From: Sphingomonas sanguinis NBRC 13937
GTDB taxonomy: Bacteria; Pseudomonadota; Alphaproteobacteria; Sphingomonadales; Sphingomonadaceae
DNA length: 43,138 nucleotides
Reading direction: 5' to 3'
NCBI RefSeq assembly: GCF_001591005.1
Contig: NZ_BCTY01000032.1
Location: forward strand, 1-43,138
The notes under the pieces were generated by a model. The model was not told where the DNA came from and made no database searches. It saw only the letters and a program-made list of their open reading frames with translations. Shown here piece by piece: positions 1 to 7,549 of this stretch (position 1 is the stretch's first letter; each line of letters opens with the position of its first letter). The translations under genes and the position numbers were made by a program.

Positions 1-2
1 CA

Positions 3-1574
3 CTTTCTGCGGGGCAAGCGGAGGCGCTGGCTGGCCTGGAGGGTCCGATCGCCGAGGCCGATCGCCTCATGCGTGTGCGCCCACAATCCCTCTATGCAGC
101 CAAGCCGCTGGAGAGCGGCGGCGCTATCGTAGATCTGGTGGAGGCCGTCGGTGCTGACCGCGCCGCCAGAATCGAGTCTGCGCGCCGTGCGCCAACTCGA
201 CCGGACGATAGATCGCCTATCGCCGCTGTCCTCGATGGATATCCCATCGACCGCCATGACTTGCTTGCTAACCGGATTGCAATAACCGAGGTTGAAGTTC
301 CCGGCGTGGCAGTACCGGTCGATCGACGTGCGCATGGCACTGCGATGGCCTCGTTCATCATACACGGAGATCTCGACGCGTACGAGCCTCCTCTAAATCG
401 CACAATTGCCTCCGTTCCAATCTTGGGCGCTCCGCAATCGCTCAGCGTGGAAACGACGCCTCCGGACAAGCTTCCAATCGGAATGGTTTACCGAGCCGTA
501 TTGGCCTTGGTCGCCGACGAGGATGGAAACCTGAGAGATGACAGCAACATCGTCATCCTCAACCATTCGATCTGTGATCGCGAAGCACCTTTCTCTCGCC
601 GCCCCAGCAATTGGGCCAAACTACTCGACCACCTCAGCCACCAATATCGGCTCCTGTTTGTGGTGAGCGCAGGAAATGTCATCGATACGTTTGACCTCGA
701 CACGTATACCAGCTGTGCGCAGTTCGACGCGGCACCATCAAATGAGCGGCAGATTGTCCTCCTTCGCAGCGTCGAGAATTTCAAAGGTCGACGTGTCATT
801 CTCAGCCCTGCAGAGGCGATCAACGCCATCACCGTGGGGGCGGTCCACGAGGATAGAACAGTTGGCAATCCGCAAGGGCATCTGAATCCCTATGCGCCTA
901 TCGGCGTGCCCAATCTGGGGTCGTCTGTGGGGCTCTTCTCGTCCATCCTGCGCGAGCTGGGAGACGGCTTCTACGAGAAGGGCACCGAGGAGGTGCTGCA
1001 GAAACGGTCCTATCTCGGCCTGCGGGAACGCGGCGTAAAGCTGTTGATCATCGACGAGGTGCAGCACCTCCAGTATCGCAGCACGCCGCGAAGCGATGTG
1101 ACGGATACGCTGAAGCGCGTGCTCGACGACGCGATCTGCCCGCTCGTTTTCATCGGCATCGATGACGCGGCACCCTTCCTCAATGCTAACAAGCAGCTCG
1201 CCAACCGTCTGCATCCGCCTTGCGATCTGCCACCGCTTGACATCTGGAACGAGACGCAGCGGGCGACTTTCAAGGCCTATGCTCACGGCTTGGACAAGGC
1301 ACTGGTCGATAGCGGGCTTACGACCCGTCTTTCGGGCCTTGCCAAAGGCAATCGCCTCACTTGCCTGATGGCGGTCTCCAACGGGGTGCTGGGGAGAGTT
1401 TCTAACCTCGTCAGGTCCGCCCTCGCCGAAGCGTTGTCCAGGAATGCCGAGATGATCGAGGTCTGCGATCTGTCAGCGGCAACGCAGTCCTGGGCCATGG
1501 TGCAGGGCTTCATCGACTACGACCCATTCGTCAGCAACGTTCGCTGGGCCGACTTCGGCCCGAGGCCGAACTGA
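3..1574 (+). CDS. Chimeric ORF: truncated S8 (subtilisin-like) peptidase fused to C-terminal half of TniB-type ATPase (5' partial)
   Basis: The frame is open from the left edge and the first ATG (base 69) has no ribosome site, so the gene very likely starts outside the window. Numbering from that Met, residues 50-285 read as an S8 peptidase: catalytic Asp in AVLDGYP (D56), His in HGTAMAS (H89), oxyanion Asn in VVSAGN (N203), then the block SPAEAINAITVGA. The usual GTS-type block with the nucleophilic Ser is absent. From about residue 289 (base ~933) it reads as TniB/TnsC: ILRELGDGFYEKGTEEVL, Walker B LLIIDE at 325-330, and an arginine-rich C-terminal half. The N-terminal half with Walker A is missing. 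TniQ starts one base after the stop, as expected for tniB. I infer an in-frame deletion fusing a protease gene (resembling the anti-phage IteS type) to tniB; neither activity should survive. A misassembly is the alternative. Confidence 0.8.
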   Translation, partial: LSAGQAEALAGLEGPIAEADRLMRVRPQSLYAAKPLESGGAIVDLVEAVGADRAARIESARRAPTRPDDRSPIAAVLDGYPIDRHDLLANRIAITEVEVPGVAVPVDRRAHGTAMASFIIHGDLDAYEPPLNRTIASVPILGAPQSLSVETTPPDKLPIGMVYRAVLALVADEDGNLRDDSNIVILNHSICDREAPFSRRPSNWAKLLDHLSHQYRLLFVVSAGNVIDTFDLDTYTSCAQFDAAPSNERQIVLLRSVENFKGRRVILSPAEAINAITVGAVHEDRTVGNPQGHLNPYAPIGVPNLGSSVGLFSSILRELGDGFYEKGTEEVLQKRSYLGLRERGVKLLIIDEVQHLQYRSTPRSDVTDTLKRVLDDAICPLVFIGIDDAAPFLNANKQLANRLHPPCDLPPLDIWNETQRATFKAYAHGLDKALVDSGLTTRLSGLAKGNRLTCLMAVSNGVLGRVSNLVRSALAEALSRNAEMIEVCDLSAATQSWAMVQGFIDYDPFVSNVRWADFGPRPN

Positions 1575-1575
1575 C

Positions 1576-3459
1576 ATGGCCGAGATCAGCCGCGACATTC
1601 CGTCGGTTCTCCTGCCGCTGGCGCCAGAACCAGGCGAAAGCCTGATGGGGCTCGTTTCACGCGTTGCGGCGCGAAACATGCACGGGACGGTGGCTCACAT
1701 CCTGGCTGCCGCCAAGTACCCCCATCACGCGCACTTCGACATGGCCATCTCGCGACCCGAAAGGTTGACCGATCTGGCTCGGGTACTGGGCGTTACCAAG
1801 GCGGACCTGGTCGAGCGCTTCCATGAGCCGGTACCCACGCCATATCGGACGATCCGCGTCGACTTCTTCGGCACGAACGTCATGGCCTGCGATCTCGACT
1901 TCCGTGCTCGCCGAATCTGTCCGCGCACGCTTCGCGAGACGCCGCACCACCGGGCGATCTGGAATCACCGATTAGTGCCATGGTGCACAGAGACCGGGGG
2001 GCTCGTTATCGAGAGATGCCCTGCATGCGCTGCCGATCTACGCTGGCATCGAGCCGAAGGCGTGGCCGTCTGCGACGCTTGCAAGGAGGATCTTCGTCAG
2101 TTCGACTCGACCTTCGATGAAGGGCTCCGGCATATCGTGGATCCGCTCCTCGATCTGATCTCTCCGGATCCCGCGCGATACGAACCGGCGATCCTGCGTT
2201 TGCATCCGGACGTGCGCGACATCGGTCGAGGAGCAGCTTTCGAGCTTGGATGGACGCTCGCCTGCGCCTTCGGCGGACCAGCCGGCGAGACGCCCCGGCA
2301 GAGGCAAAGCAAGTTGCCTAGGGACACGATCGTCGACACGCTTGTGCAGGCTGCCGACCTTCTCACCGCTTGGCCCGGATGTATCGAAGACCTACTGGCC
2401 AGCTTTGGGCGCTCCAATGACGCCATTACCCTCGACCGTACCGTACGGCGTCTACGGGCGGACTTTCGTCCGCGTCGCTCGTGGCCCGAGCTCTCCGAAC
2501 TCGTGGTCAAGGCACATCCCTCGATCTTTACCTGGAGCGTCAGATCGAGGGGCGTCGTCCACGACTTCGCTCCCGGCCTTGTCGGCGGCCAGGAGGCGAT
2601 CCGACTGCTTGGCATGGGATCGCGCAAGTTCACGCACCTCTATCGCAGCGGCCTTGTGGACCAGATCGTGCGGAGCGGTGGTGAGCGTCACGCCTTCGCA
2701 ACCTACGATGCCACAAGTCTGACAGCGGCAAGCGAGGTGTTCAGGGATCGGATGCGGGTCACCGCCGCTGCCGAAAAGCTCGGAACCACCTACCATGGGA
2801 TCGAACAGCTTATTTGCCTCGAAGTACTTGAGGAGATCACCGACGCACGTGTCCTTGCCGTCTCTTTAGGACGGCAGATCAGCCGGAGCGGGTTTGAAGA
2901 GCTCGAGGCGGACATCCGACGCGCGGCGGTCGCCAGCGGGGATGGCTGGGTGCCTGCCTATGATGCGCTCAAGGCGATGGGCAGTGCCGAGAAGCCTTAC
3001 GGCCCTCTCCTCGTCGCGATGCGGGACCGCCTGCAGCCTTTCGCGCTCGAAGTTGGCGAAGCTCCTCTTCTCGCGCGTGTCCGTCTTCCGAATCGCCGGT
3101 GCCTTCGTGATGCGCGCCTTGCTTTCGAGCCGATGGCGCATCCCAATTTTCTGTTCGATGACCAGATCAGCCGGATCGACGCCGTCGACGTACTGAACCT
3201 GACGCCAGCCACTCTGCTCAAATCGATCGCTGGCGAGCTCGGGGACGCGAAGACTGCTGCAACCCGCCTTCACCGGGAGGTCGTGCTGCGGATGGCTCGC
3301 AGGCGCATCGCCGCTGGCGAGATCCGCCACCGCTGGATGGAGGGGGCCCGCAAAGTCCCCGAGGCGCTCAAGCCGGGTGGGCCGATCCCACGGCTCGGCC
3401 CCGCCGGCTGGGATCGCGCAATCGTTGAATTTCACATGGAAGGAGCACGACATGGATAA
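1576..3459 (+). CDS. tniQ: TniQ family transposition protein
   Basis: TniQ/TnsD-type proteins help choose the target site in Tn5053- and Tn7-like transposition, acting with the TniB/TnsC ATPase and the TniA/TnsB transposase. The N-terminus (LPLAPEPGESLMGLVSRVA) is the typical TniQ opening. A zinc-ribbon region follows, with Cys at residues 115, 137, 148, 151, 166 and 169, including CPAC and CDAC pairs. The C-terminal ~400 residues are probably helix-turn-helix-like target-binding repeats, which I infer from length and composition. At 627 aa it resembles longer TniQ proteins. It starts one base after the chimeric tniB remnant and overlaps the next gene by 8 bases, so it sits in an operon. The frame is intact, although its partner ATPase is broken and no transposase is visible. 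Confidence 0.85.
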   Translation: MAEISRDIPSVLLPLAPEPGESLMGLVSRVAARNMHGTVAHILAAAKYPHHAHFDMAISRPERLTDLARVLGVTKADLVERFHEPVPTPYRTIRVDFFGTNVMACDLDFRARRICPRTLRETPHHRAIWNHRLVPWCTETGGLVIERCPACAADLRWHRAEGVAVCDACKEDLRQFDSTFDEGLRHIVDPLLDLISPDPARYEPAILRLHPDVRDIGRGAAFELGWTLACAFGGPAGETPRQRQSKLPRDTIVDTLVQAADLLTAWPGCIEDLLASFGRSNDAITLDRTVRRLRADFRPRRSWPELSELVVKAHPSIFTWSVRSRGVVHDFAPGLVGGQEAIRLLGMGSRKFTHLYRSGLVDQIVRSGGERHAFATYDATSLTAASEVFRDRMRVTAAAEKLGTTYHGIEQLICLEVLEEITDARVLAVSLGRQISRSGFEELEADIRRAAVASGDGWVPAYDALKAMGSAEKPYGPLLVAMRDRLQPFALEVGEAPLLARVRLPNRRCLRDARLAFEPMAHPNFLFDDQISRIDAVDVLNLTPATLLKSIAGELGDAKTAATRLHREVVLRMARRRIAAGEIRHRWMEGARKVPEALKPGGPIPRLGPAGWDRAIVEFHMEGARHG

Positions 3460-3832
3460 GCTGCTGACGCGGAATGTCGGAGGCATGGCGGTTGGGCGGC
3501 ACGACCGCGCCCTCCGGATGGCCAAAAGGCTCACGCGTATCCTGCGCAACGATCTCGGATACGCCGACATCCGCCTCCACATGGCGCAGAAGTGTGTGGC
3601 TGCAGGTCTCGCCTGCCGGAACATGCACGACCTCGCTCACGCATCGTTCCCGCGCGGTTGGGACGGCAACAATGCCGTCGACCTCCTCCTCGTGAAGGGT
3701 TTCGTACGCGATGAGGCGACGGCCGTCATGGCGATCGAGCTCCTCGAGGAGCGTCATGCCTTCGTGCCCACCGCCGCCTGGAACCCCATCGGCTACGCTT
3801 GGCCGAGCGACACCAGTCGCATGATCCACTGA
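3452..3832 (+). CDS. Hypothetical protein of the transposon remnant (126 aa)
   Basis: I do not recognise this protein. I chose the ATG at 3452 because AAGGAG lies 7 bases upstream inside the end of tniQ, and the reading frame overlaps the tniQ stop by 8 bases, which implies translational coupling. A longer frame from 3377 would lie deep inside tniQ without a ribosome site. The product is soluble, basic at the N-terminus (many Arg/Lys between residues 15 and 35), and ends in an aromatic, Pro-containing tail (AAWNPIGYAWPSD). No signal peptide, membrane segment or metal motif is visible. Its position suggests it travels with TniQ or is cargo. That is inference from context only. Confidence 0.7.
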   Translation: MDKLLTRNVGGMAVGRHDRALRMAKRLTRILRNDLGYADIRLHMAQKCVAAGLACRNMHDLAHASFPRGWDGNNAVDLLLVKGFVRDEATAVMAIELLEERHAFVPTAAWNPIGYAWPSDTSRMIH

Positions 3833-3923
3833 CCTTTGGCGGCGTCGAAGTCCGACGAGACGCGCCCCCCCTGAGTGTTCCACCACCAGCCGCAACGATG
3901 CGGCTCAAATAGGGAAAACGAAG

Positions 3924-4640
3924 ATGCCCATGAACCACGACATGCCCCCGCTCGCGGATCAGGCTACCTATGATATCCCGCACCTGATGAACGGCGGCAC
4001 CGACATCGTGCCGGTCGAGGCGGTGTTTCATGTGCCGGCCGTCCATCCGGCGGGCAGCGGACCCTGGCTCGCCGAAGCCGACAAGATCGCGTGGCGTGAC
4101 CGGACCACTGGCCTGGACTGCATTATCCGGCGCTCGCGGGCGACCGGCTGCTTGGAAGGTTTCGTCGCTGTGCCGCCGTCCCATCCGCTCTTTGGCCTGA
4201 GCGTTGCCGCGATCGTGGCATTCGACCTCAGGGTGCATGGCGGCGTCACCTATGCGGCAGAGTGCCAGCGGAACGTGCCAGAAGACACGAGCGTCTGCCA
4301 CGTTCCGCGTCCAATTTTCCGGCAGACCCCGGCCCGCGATGCCATCATAGCCAAACCCGCCTCACCGCAGCGCCTGATCCCCGGTCATGGGCCTGAAGAC
4401 GATGCGTGGTGGTTCGGCTTCTCCTGCGACAAGGCAACCGATCTGCGTCCCGATGGCAGCCGCTCGTCGAGGGCCGATCGTGTTCCGCTCGGGATTTCGC
4501 TCCCCGTCTATCGGGACGAGAACTTCGTCTACCGCGAGTGTCTCAAGCTCGCTCATCAGCTGCATGCCCTTTCTGCTGATGGCCATACCACTAGGATCGT
4601 CTCCGATCGCCAGCTCACCAACGGCAAGACGGAGGGCTGA
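3924..4640 (+). CDS. Mobile-element-associated hypothetical protein (238 aa)
   Basis: The function is unknown. The C-terminal part has a motif I associate with uncharacterised plasmid and phage proteins of Proteobacteria: AWWFGFSCDKATDL at residues 161-174, then a YRDENFVYRECLKLAHQL block from residue 196. In better-known relatives the pattern is roughly WWxGFDCxHxxD followed by YRxxxYVxxExxxLAxQL. The N-terminal ~150 residues have no family I can name. There is no signal peptide or membrane segment. It starts 91 bases after the previous gene, behind a 6-bp hairpin (3887-3904), and is followed 4 bases later by the next gene, so the two are probably co-transcribed. The assignment to a mobile-element family is from memory of the motif. 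Confidence 0.7.
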   Translation: MPMNHDMPPLADQATYDIPHLMNGGTDIVPVEAVFHVPAVHPAGSGPWLAEADKIAWRDRTTGLDCIIRRSRATGCLEGFVAVPPSHPLFGLSVAAIVAFDLRVHGGVTYAAECQRNVPEDTSVCHVPRPIFRQTPARDAIIAKPASPQRLIPGHGPEDDAWWFGFSCDKATDLRPDGSRSSRADRVPLGISLPVYRDENFVYRECLKLAHQLHALSADGHTTRIVSDRQLTNGKTEG

Positions 4641-4644
4641 GCGA

Positions 4645-5415
4645 ATGACCGAAGCCATGTGCATCGATGAGCCTTGGGGCAGCCACCTGCGGCTTGAGCC
4701 CCGCGGCGGCCAGCCGCCCGTTCTCGTGGATCAGAACGGAGACGAGTGGGGGACCGTCCGCGACGCCTTCTGGTTCGGCTTTCTCAATGGCCGCAGCGAC
4801 TATGGCCGCATTCCGCCCGACCGGCTTGATAAAGTGCAGTCGGTCCTGATGGCCATGCTCCGGAGAAACGTCGACGAGCGCGAGATCGTCATGGATATCT
4901 TCGAGGGCAATGCTGACCACGCATGGTGGGTGAAACAGTGTCTCAGATCGACCGGACTCATCGCCAACGCGAGCCTCACCTCGGAAATGTTGACCTCGCT
5001 CGGTCGTTCGGTGCTCGCCATGCTGGTGGCAACGGAAAAGACCGATAGGATCGGCAGCAATGGAACGATCCCGCCAAAGGCCGAGCTCGCCACCCTCGGC
5101 ACTTCGTTAGCGGACCGCGAATCCAGGGTGGCGCACATAGAGAGCAAGGCAGCCGGATGGGACCGGGCCTTTCTCAGATCGCAGTTCGCCAACAAGGCTG
5201 CGGTGGTGCTGTCGGCCAAAAGTGCTGGTCCGATCCGCGTCCGCCAGACCGTCTGGATTCTTACCTTCGCCGACGAACAGCGCAGGGACGCGTTCTATGA
5301 TTGGCTCTGCACGCGTCTCGACCGGTGGGATGATTGGATGGGAATGGCCGAGGATGCTGACGCCAATCGCCTCACCCATCACCTCCTCAGTACGATGGCC
5401 TCCACTTTGAACTAA
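4645..5415 (+). CDS. Hypothetical protein (256 aa), co-transcribed with upstream gene
   Basis: I chose the ATG at 4645 because it is preceded by GGAGG and starts 4 bases after the upstream stop. The same frame is open back to 4387, but that part only shadows the upstream gene. The function is unknown. Near residue 40 it carries AFWFGFLNGRSDY, which echoes the WWFGF motif of the preceding protein, so the two genes may share a fold. The middle is helical, with a stretch around residues 150-175 that could be a short coiled coil. The C-terminal third (RQTVWILTFADEQRRDAFYDWL) looks like an alpha/beta domain. No catalytic motif, signal peptide or membrane segment is seen. A strong hairpin follows 7 bases after the stop, so this is probably the last gene of the island's operon. 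Confidence 0.65.
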   Translation: MTEAMCIDEPWGSHLRLEPRGGQPPVLVDQNGDEWGTVRDAFWFGFLNGRSDYGRIPPDRLDKVQSVLMAMLRRNVDEREIVMDIFEGNADHAWWVKQCLRSTGLIANASLTSEMLTSLGRSVLAMLVATEKTDRIGSNGTIPPKAELATLGTSLADRESRVAHIESKAAGWDRAFLRSQFANKAAVVLSAKSAGPIRVRQTVWILTFADEQRRDAFYDWLCTRLDRWDDWMGMAEDADANRLTHHLLSTMASTLN

Positions 5416-5422
5416 TATTGCA

Positions 5423-5460
5423 ATGACGTCCCGGCAGAACTGGACTAGCCGGGACGTCAT
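5423..5460 (+). terminator. Perfect 13-bp hairpin after the island operon
   Basis: ATGACGTCCCGGC (5423-5435) and its exact reverse complement (5448-5460) enclose a 12-base loop. The hairpin lies 7 bases after the stop of the preceding gene. There is no T-run on the right. It is either a transcription end hairpin or a protein-binding palindrome near the element's end. Confidence 0.5.
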
Positions 5461-6105
5461 AAGCGTGAACAGGCTGTGCTCGTGACGCGCATTGCTGCTT
5501 AAGGCGAGGCTAACCTCCGCGGCAGGCCTGATTCCACTTCACCACACGTTCGAACCAGCAGCCTGTCCGATGGCGTAGAACGGTGGAGCCCAGCGATACG
5601 ATGAGGTTCCCTTCGATCCATCAGATCAGGTCCCGGCGGAGTGCGTCATCTAAACGCGAGAGGCGCCCTTGGAACCCCCAGCTTGCTCGCCTTTTGGACT
5701 TCCGACGCGGTTCATGAAATTTCCTGTAGCGGACTACCGAAATCGGACGTATCTTCGGTCTTAACAGGACATGGTGCAGCTCTGTCGGTCTGGACGCTTC
5801 CCAAGAGCGCCCTTGATGAAGTGCACCAAGGGACACTGTTCGCCAAAGCCGCAGAAATTCGTGTCGGATTCGTGCAGCTTTATCGGATACGTTCACATTG
5901 ATGGTGTTTTAGCGGTTCGCTGGCTGAGTGAGCTGTTTTCACGTTCAGGCGTTGGCCCATGGCCTTCGACTTCGCTCAGGCCGAACGATGAAAACGGCTT
6001 CAACCCTCACCGGGCGCTTCTCCCCTCCCGCAGGCGGGAGGGGCTGGGGGAGGGCCGGGAGTCTCACCGAGACCAACGCTTGTGGCCCTTTCCCCTCCTC
6101 AACCC
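5461..6105. other. Gene-free junction between mobile island and core chromosome
   Basis: I see no convincing gene on either strand; the short open frames have no ribosome site or recognisable protein. Two near-identical direct repeats, GTGCAGCTCTGTCGG (5774-5788) and GTGCAGCTTTATCGG (5872-5886), match at 13 of 15 bases, and GTGCACC occurs at 5821. This resembles the spaced transposase-binding repeats at the ends of TniA-type transposons, so the element may end near 5900. From about 5960 the text changes to typical extragenic chromosome sequence: CTTCGACTTCGCTCAGG at 5964-5980, and a CTCCCGCAGGCGGGAG palindrome near 6025-6040. Confidence 0.4.
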
Positions 6106-6169
6106 AGTTTCAGGTAAACGATGCCCCGCATCGTTGAGGTCATGCTGGGGGCATGACCGACCTGAAACT
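6106..6169. repeat. 64-bp three-way-junction palindrome
   Basis: An outer perfect stem AGTTTCAGGT (6106-6115) / ACCTGAAACT (6160-6169) encloses two perfect 8-bp hairpins: AACGATGC-ccc-GCATCGTT (6117-6135) and GGTCATGC-tgggg-GCATGACC (6138-6158). Only four bases besides the two loops are unpaired. It starts 27 bases beyond the pirin stop. It could be a REP-like element, a transcription terminator or a structured RNA. Confidence 0.7.
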
Positions 6170-6195
6170 CCCCGCCGGGAGAGGGGCTCCCAGGC

Positions 6196-7095
6196 TCACG
6201 GATAGCTGACGGTCTTGGGCACCTCCGGGATTTCGATCCGCTCGGCATCATCGCCCGGCACGGTCGGGAACTCCCGCGCCTTCCACGCCCGCTTGGCCTC
6301 TTCGATCCGTTCGCGGCGGGAAGAGACGAAATTCCACCACACATGGCGGGGTGTCGTGAACGCATCGCCACCACACAGCATCACCCGCCCGCCCGATTCG
6401 GAGCGCAGGGTCGCAGCGATTCCCGGCTTCAGGATATAGAGCCGCTGCGGCTCCAGCGGCATGCCTTCCAGGCTCGCTTCGCCCAGCGCGCAATAGACGG
6501 CGCGTTCCTCGGCCGCCGCATCGATGGGGATGCTGCCGCCGGGCTCCAGCGCGATGTCGGCATAGATGGTGCCTGCATAGGTCGTGGTCGGCGCGCGCTG
6601 TCCCCACAGCTCCCCCATGATGATTCGCGCGGTCGCGCCCTGTCCTTCGATTTCGGGCAGGGCGTCGGCGCCGACATGCTCGAAGCAGGGATCGATCTCC
6701 TCCTGCGCCTCGGGCAGCGCAAGCCAGGTCTGTATGCCCGACAGGACCGGGCCTTGTGGCCGCATCTCGCCCGGCGAGCGTTCGGAATGGACGATGCCGT
6801 GCCCCGCCGTCATCAGGTTCACCGCGCCCGGCTCGATGACCAGATCGGTGCCCAGCGAATCGCGGTGGCCGATCGCGCCGTCGAACAGATAGGTGACGGT
6901 CGCCAGGTTGATATGCGGATGCGGCCGCACGTCGATGCCCGAGCCGGGTTGCAGCTGCGCCGGGCCCATCTGGTCGAAGAAGATGAAAGGGCCGACCATC
7001 GTCCGCTCCTTGTTGGGCAGCGTGCGATGCACCTTGAACCCGCCCAGATCGTGGCTGGAGGGCTGCAAGGTGCGCAGCAGAAAATCGTCAAACAT
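6196..7095 (-). CDS. Pirin family protein
   Basis: Pirins are bicupin metal proteins; some bacterial members have quercetinase activity and others modulate metabolism. The N-terminal cupin carries the metal site: H59 and H61 in RPHPHINLATV, H103 and E105 in HGIVHSE. The pirin block GPFIFFDQMGP is at residues 35-45. The C-terminal cupin spans about 160-260. The length of 299 aa is normal. The gene starts inside the end of the Nudix gene (8-base overlap) and is the last member of the minus-strand bolA-GST-Nudix-pirin run. The metal ligands are complete, so it should be active. The substrate cannot be told from sequence. Confidence 0.93.
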   Translation of the reverse strand: MFDDFLLRTLQPSSHDLGGFKVHRTLPNKERTMVGPFIFFDQMGPAQLQPGSGIDVRPHPHINLATVTYLFDGAIGHRDSLGTDLVIEPGAVNLMTAGHGIVHSERSPGEMRPQGPVLSGIQTWLALPEAQEEIDPCFEHVGADALPEIEGQGATARIIMGELWGQRAPTTTYAGTIYADIALEPGGSIPIDAAAEERAVYCALGEASLEGMPLEPQRLYILKPGIAATLRSESGGRVMLCGGDAFTTPRHVWWNFVSSRRERIEEAKRAWKAREFPTVPGDDAERIEIPEVPKTVSYP

Positions 7096-7549
7096 GGGTG
7101 GGCTCCGTGGGGGTCGACTCTGGGGCGTCGAGCAAGTCGAGAAGATCGGTCGGGAAATAGGGTTCGTCGTGCGCCGCCAGTTCTTCGCGGGAAAACCAGC
7201 GCCAGCTCTGCATGACCCGCTGTTCCAGCGGCGTGTGGCCCGCGCCGGTCACGTCATGCGCGTCGATGTCGACACGGAAATAGCGCTCGTCCGCCTCGAC
7301 CTCGACACCCTCGATGGTGCGAAACTCGACCTGCCGCCGCGCGACCTGCGGCCCGCAATCGCGGTCGAGCCCGGTCTCTTCGCGCAATTCGCGGCGCGCG
7401 GCCTGCTCATAGCTTTCCCCGGGATCGACCGCACCGCCGGGCGTGCACCAGAAAGGCGGTCGGTCATCGGGGGTGAAGCGGAACATCAGGGTCCGCCCGG
7501 CGGCATCGACCAGCAGGATGCGCGCGGCGGGGCGGGGTTGGCGAATCAT
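7088..7549 (-). CDS. NUDIX hydrolase
   Basis: This is a Nudix enzyme hydrolysing a nucleoside diphosphate linked to another moiety. The Nudix box is complete at residues 39-61: G39, E45, then REL at 53-55, E57, E58 and G60, matching GX5EX7REUXEEXGU. These residues bind the catalytic magnesium. The rest of the 153 aa is a compact single domain. The start overlaps the GST stop by 4 bases and the end overlaps pirin by 8, so the genes are translationally coupled. The substrate is not predictable. The neighbours suggest a role in clearing damaged or reactive metabolites, which is inference. Confidence 0.93.
   Translation of the reverse strand: MIRQPRPAARILLVDAAGRTLMFRFTPDDRPPFWCTPGGAVDPGESYEQAARRELREETGLDRDCGPQVARRQVEFRTIEGVEVEADERYFRVDIDAHDVTGAGHTPLEQRVMQSWRWFSREELAAHDEPYFPTDLLDLLDAPESTPTEPTHV

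Noticed and set aside
5641..6205. Small open frames (86 and 144 codons) in the junction region
   Set aside because: No ribosome sites, no domain, and they run through palindromic extragenic sequence.
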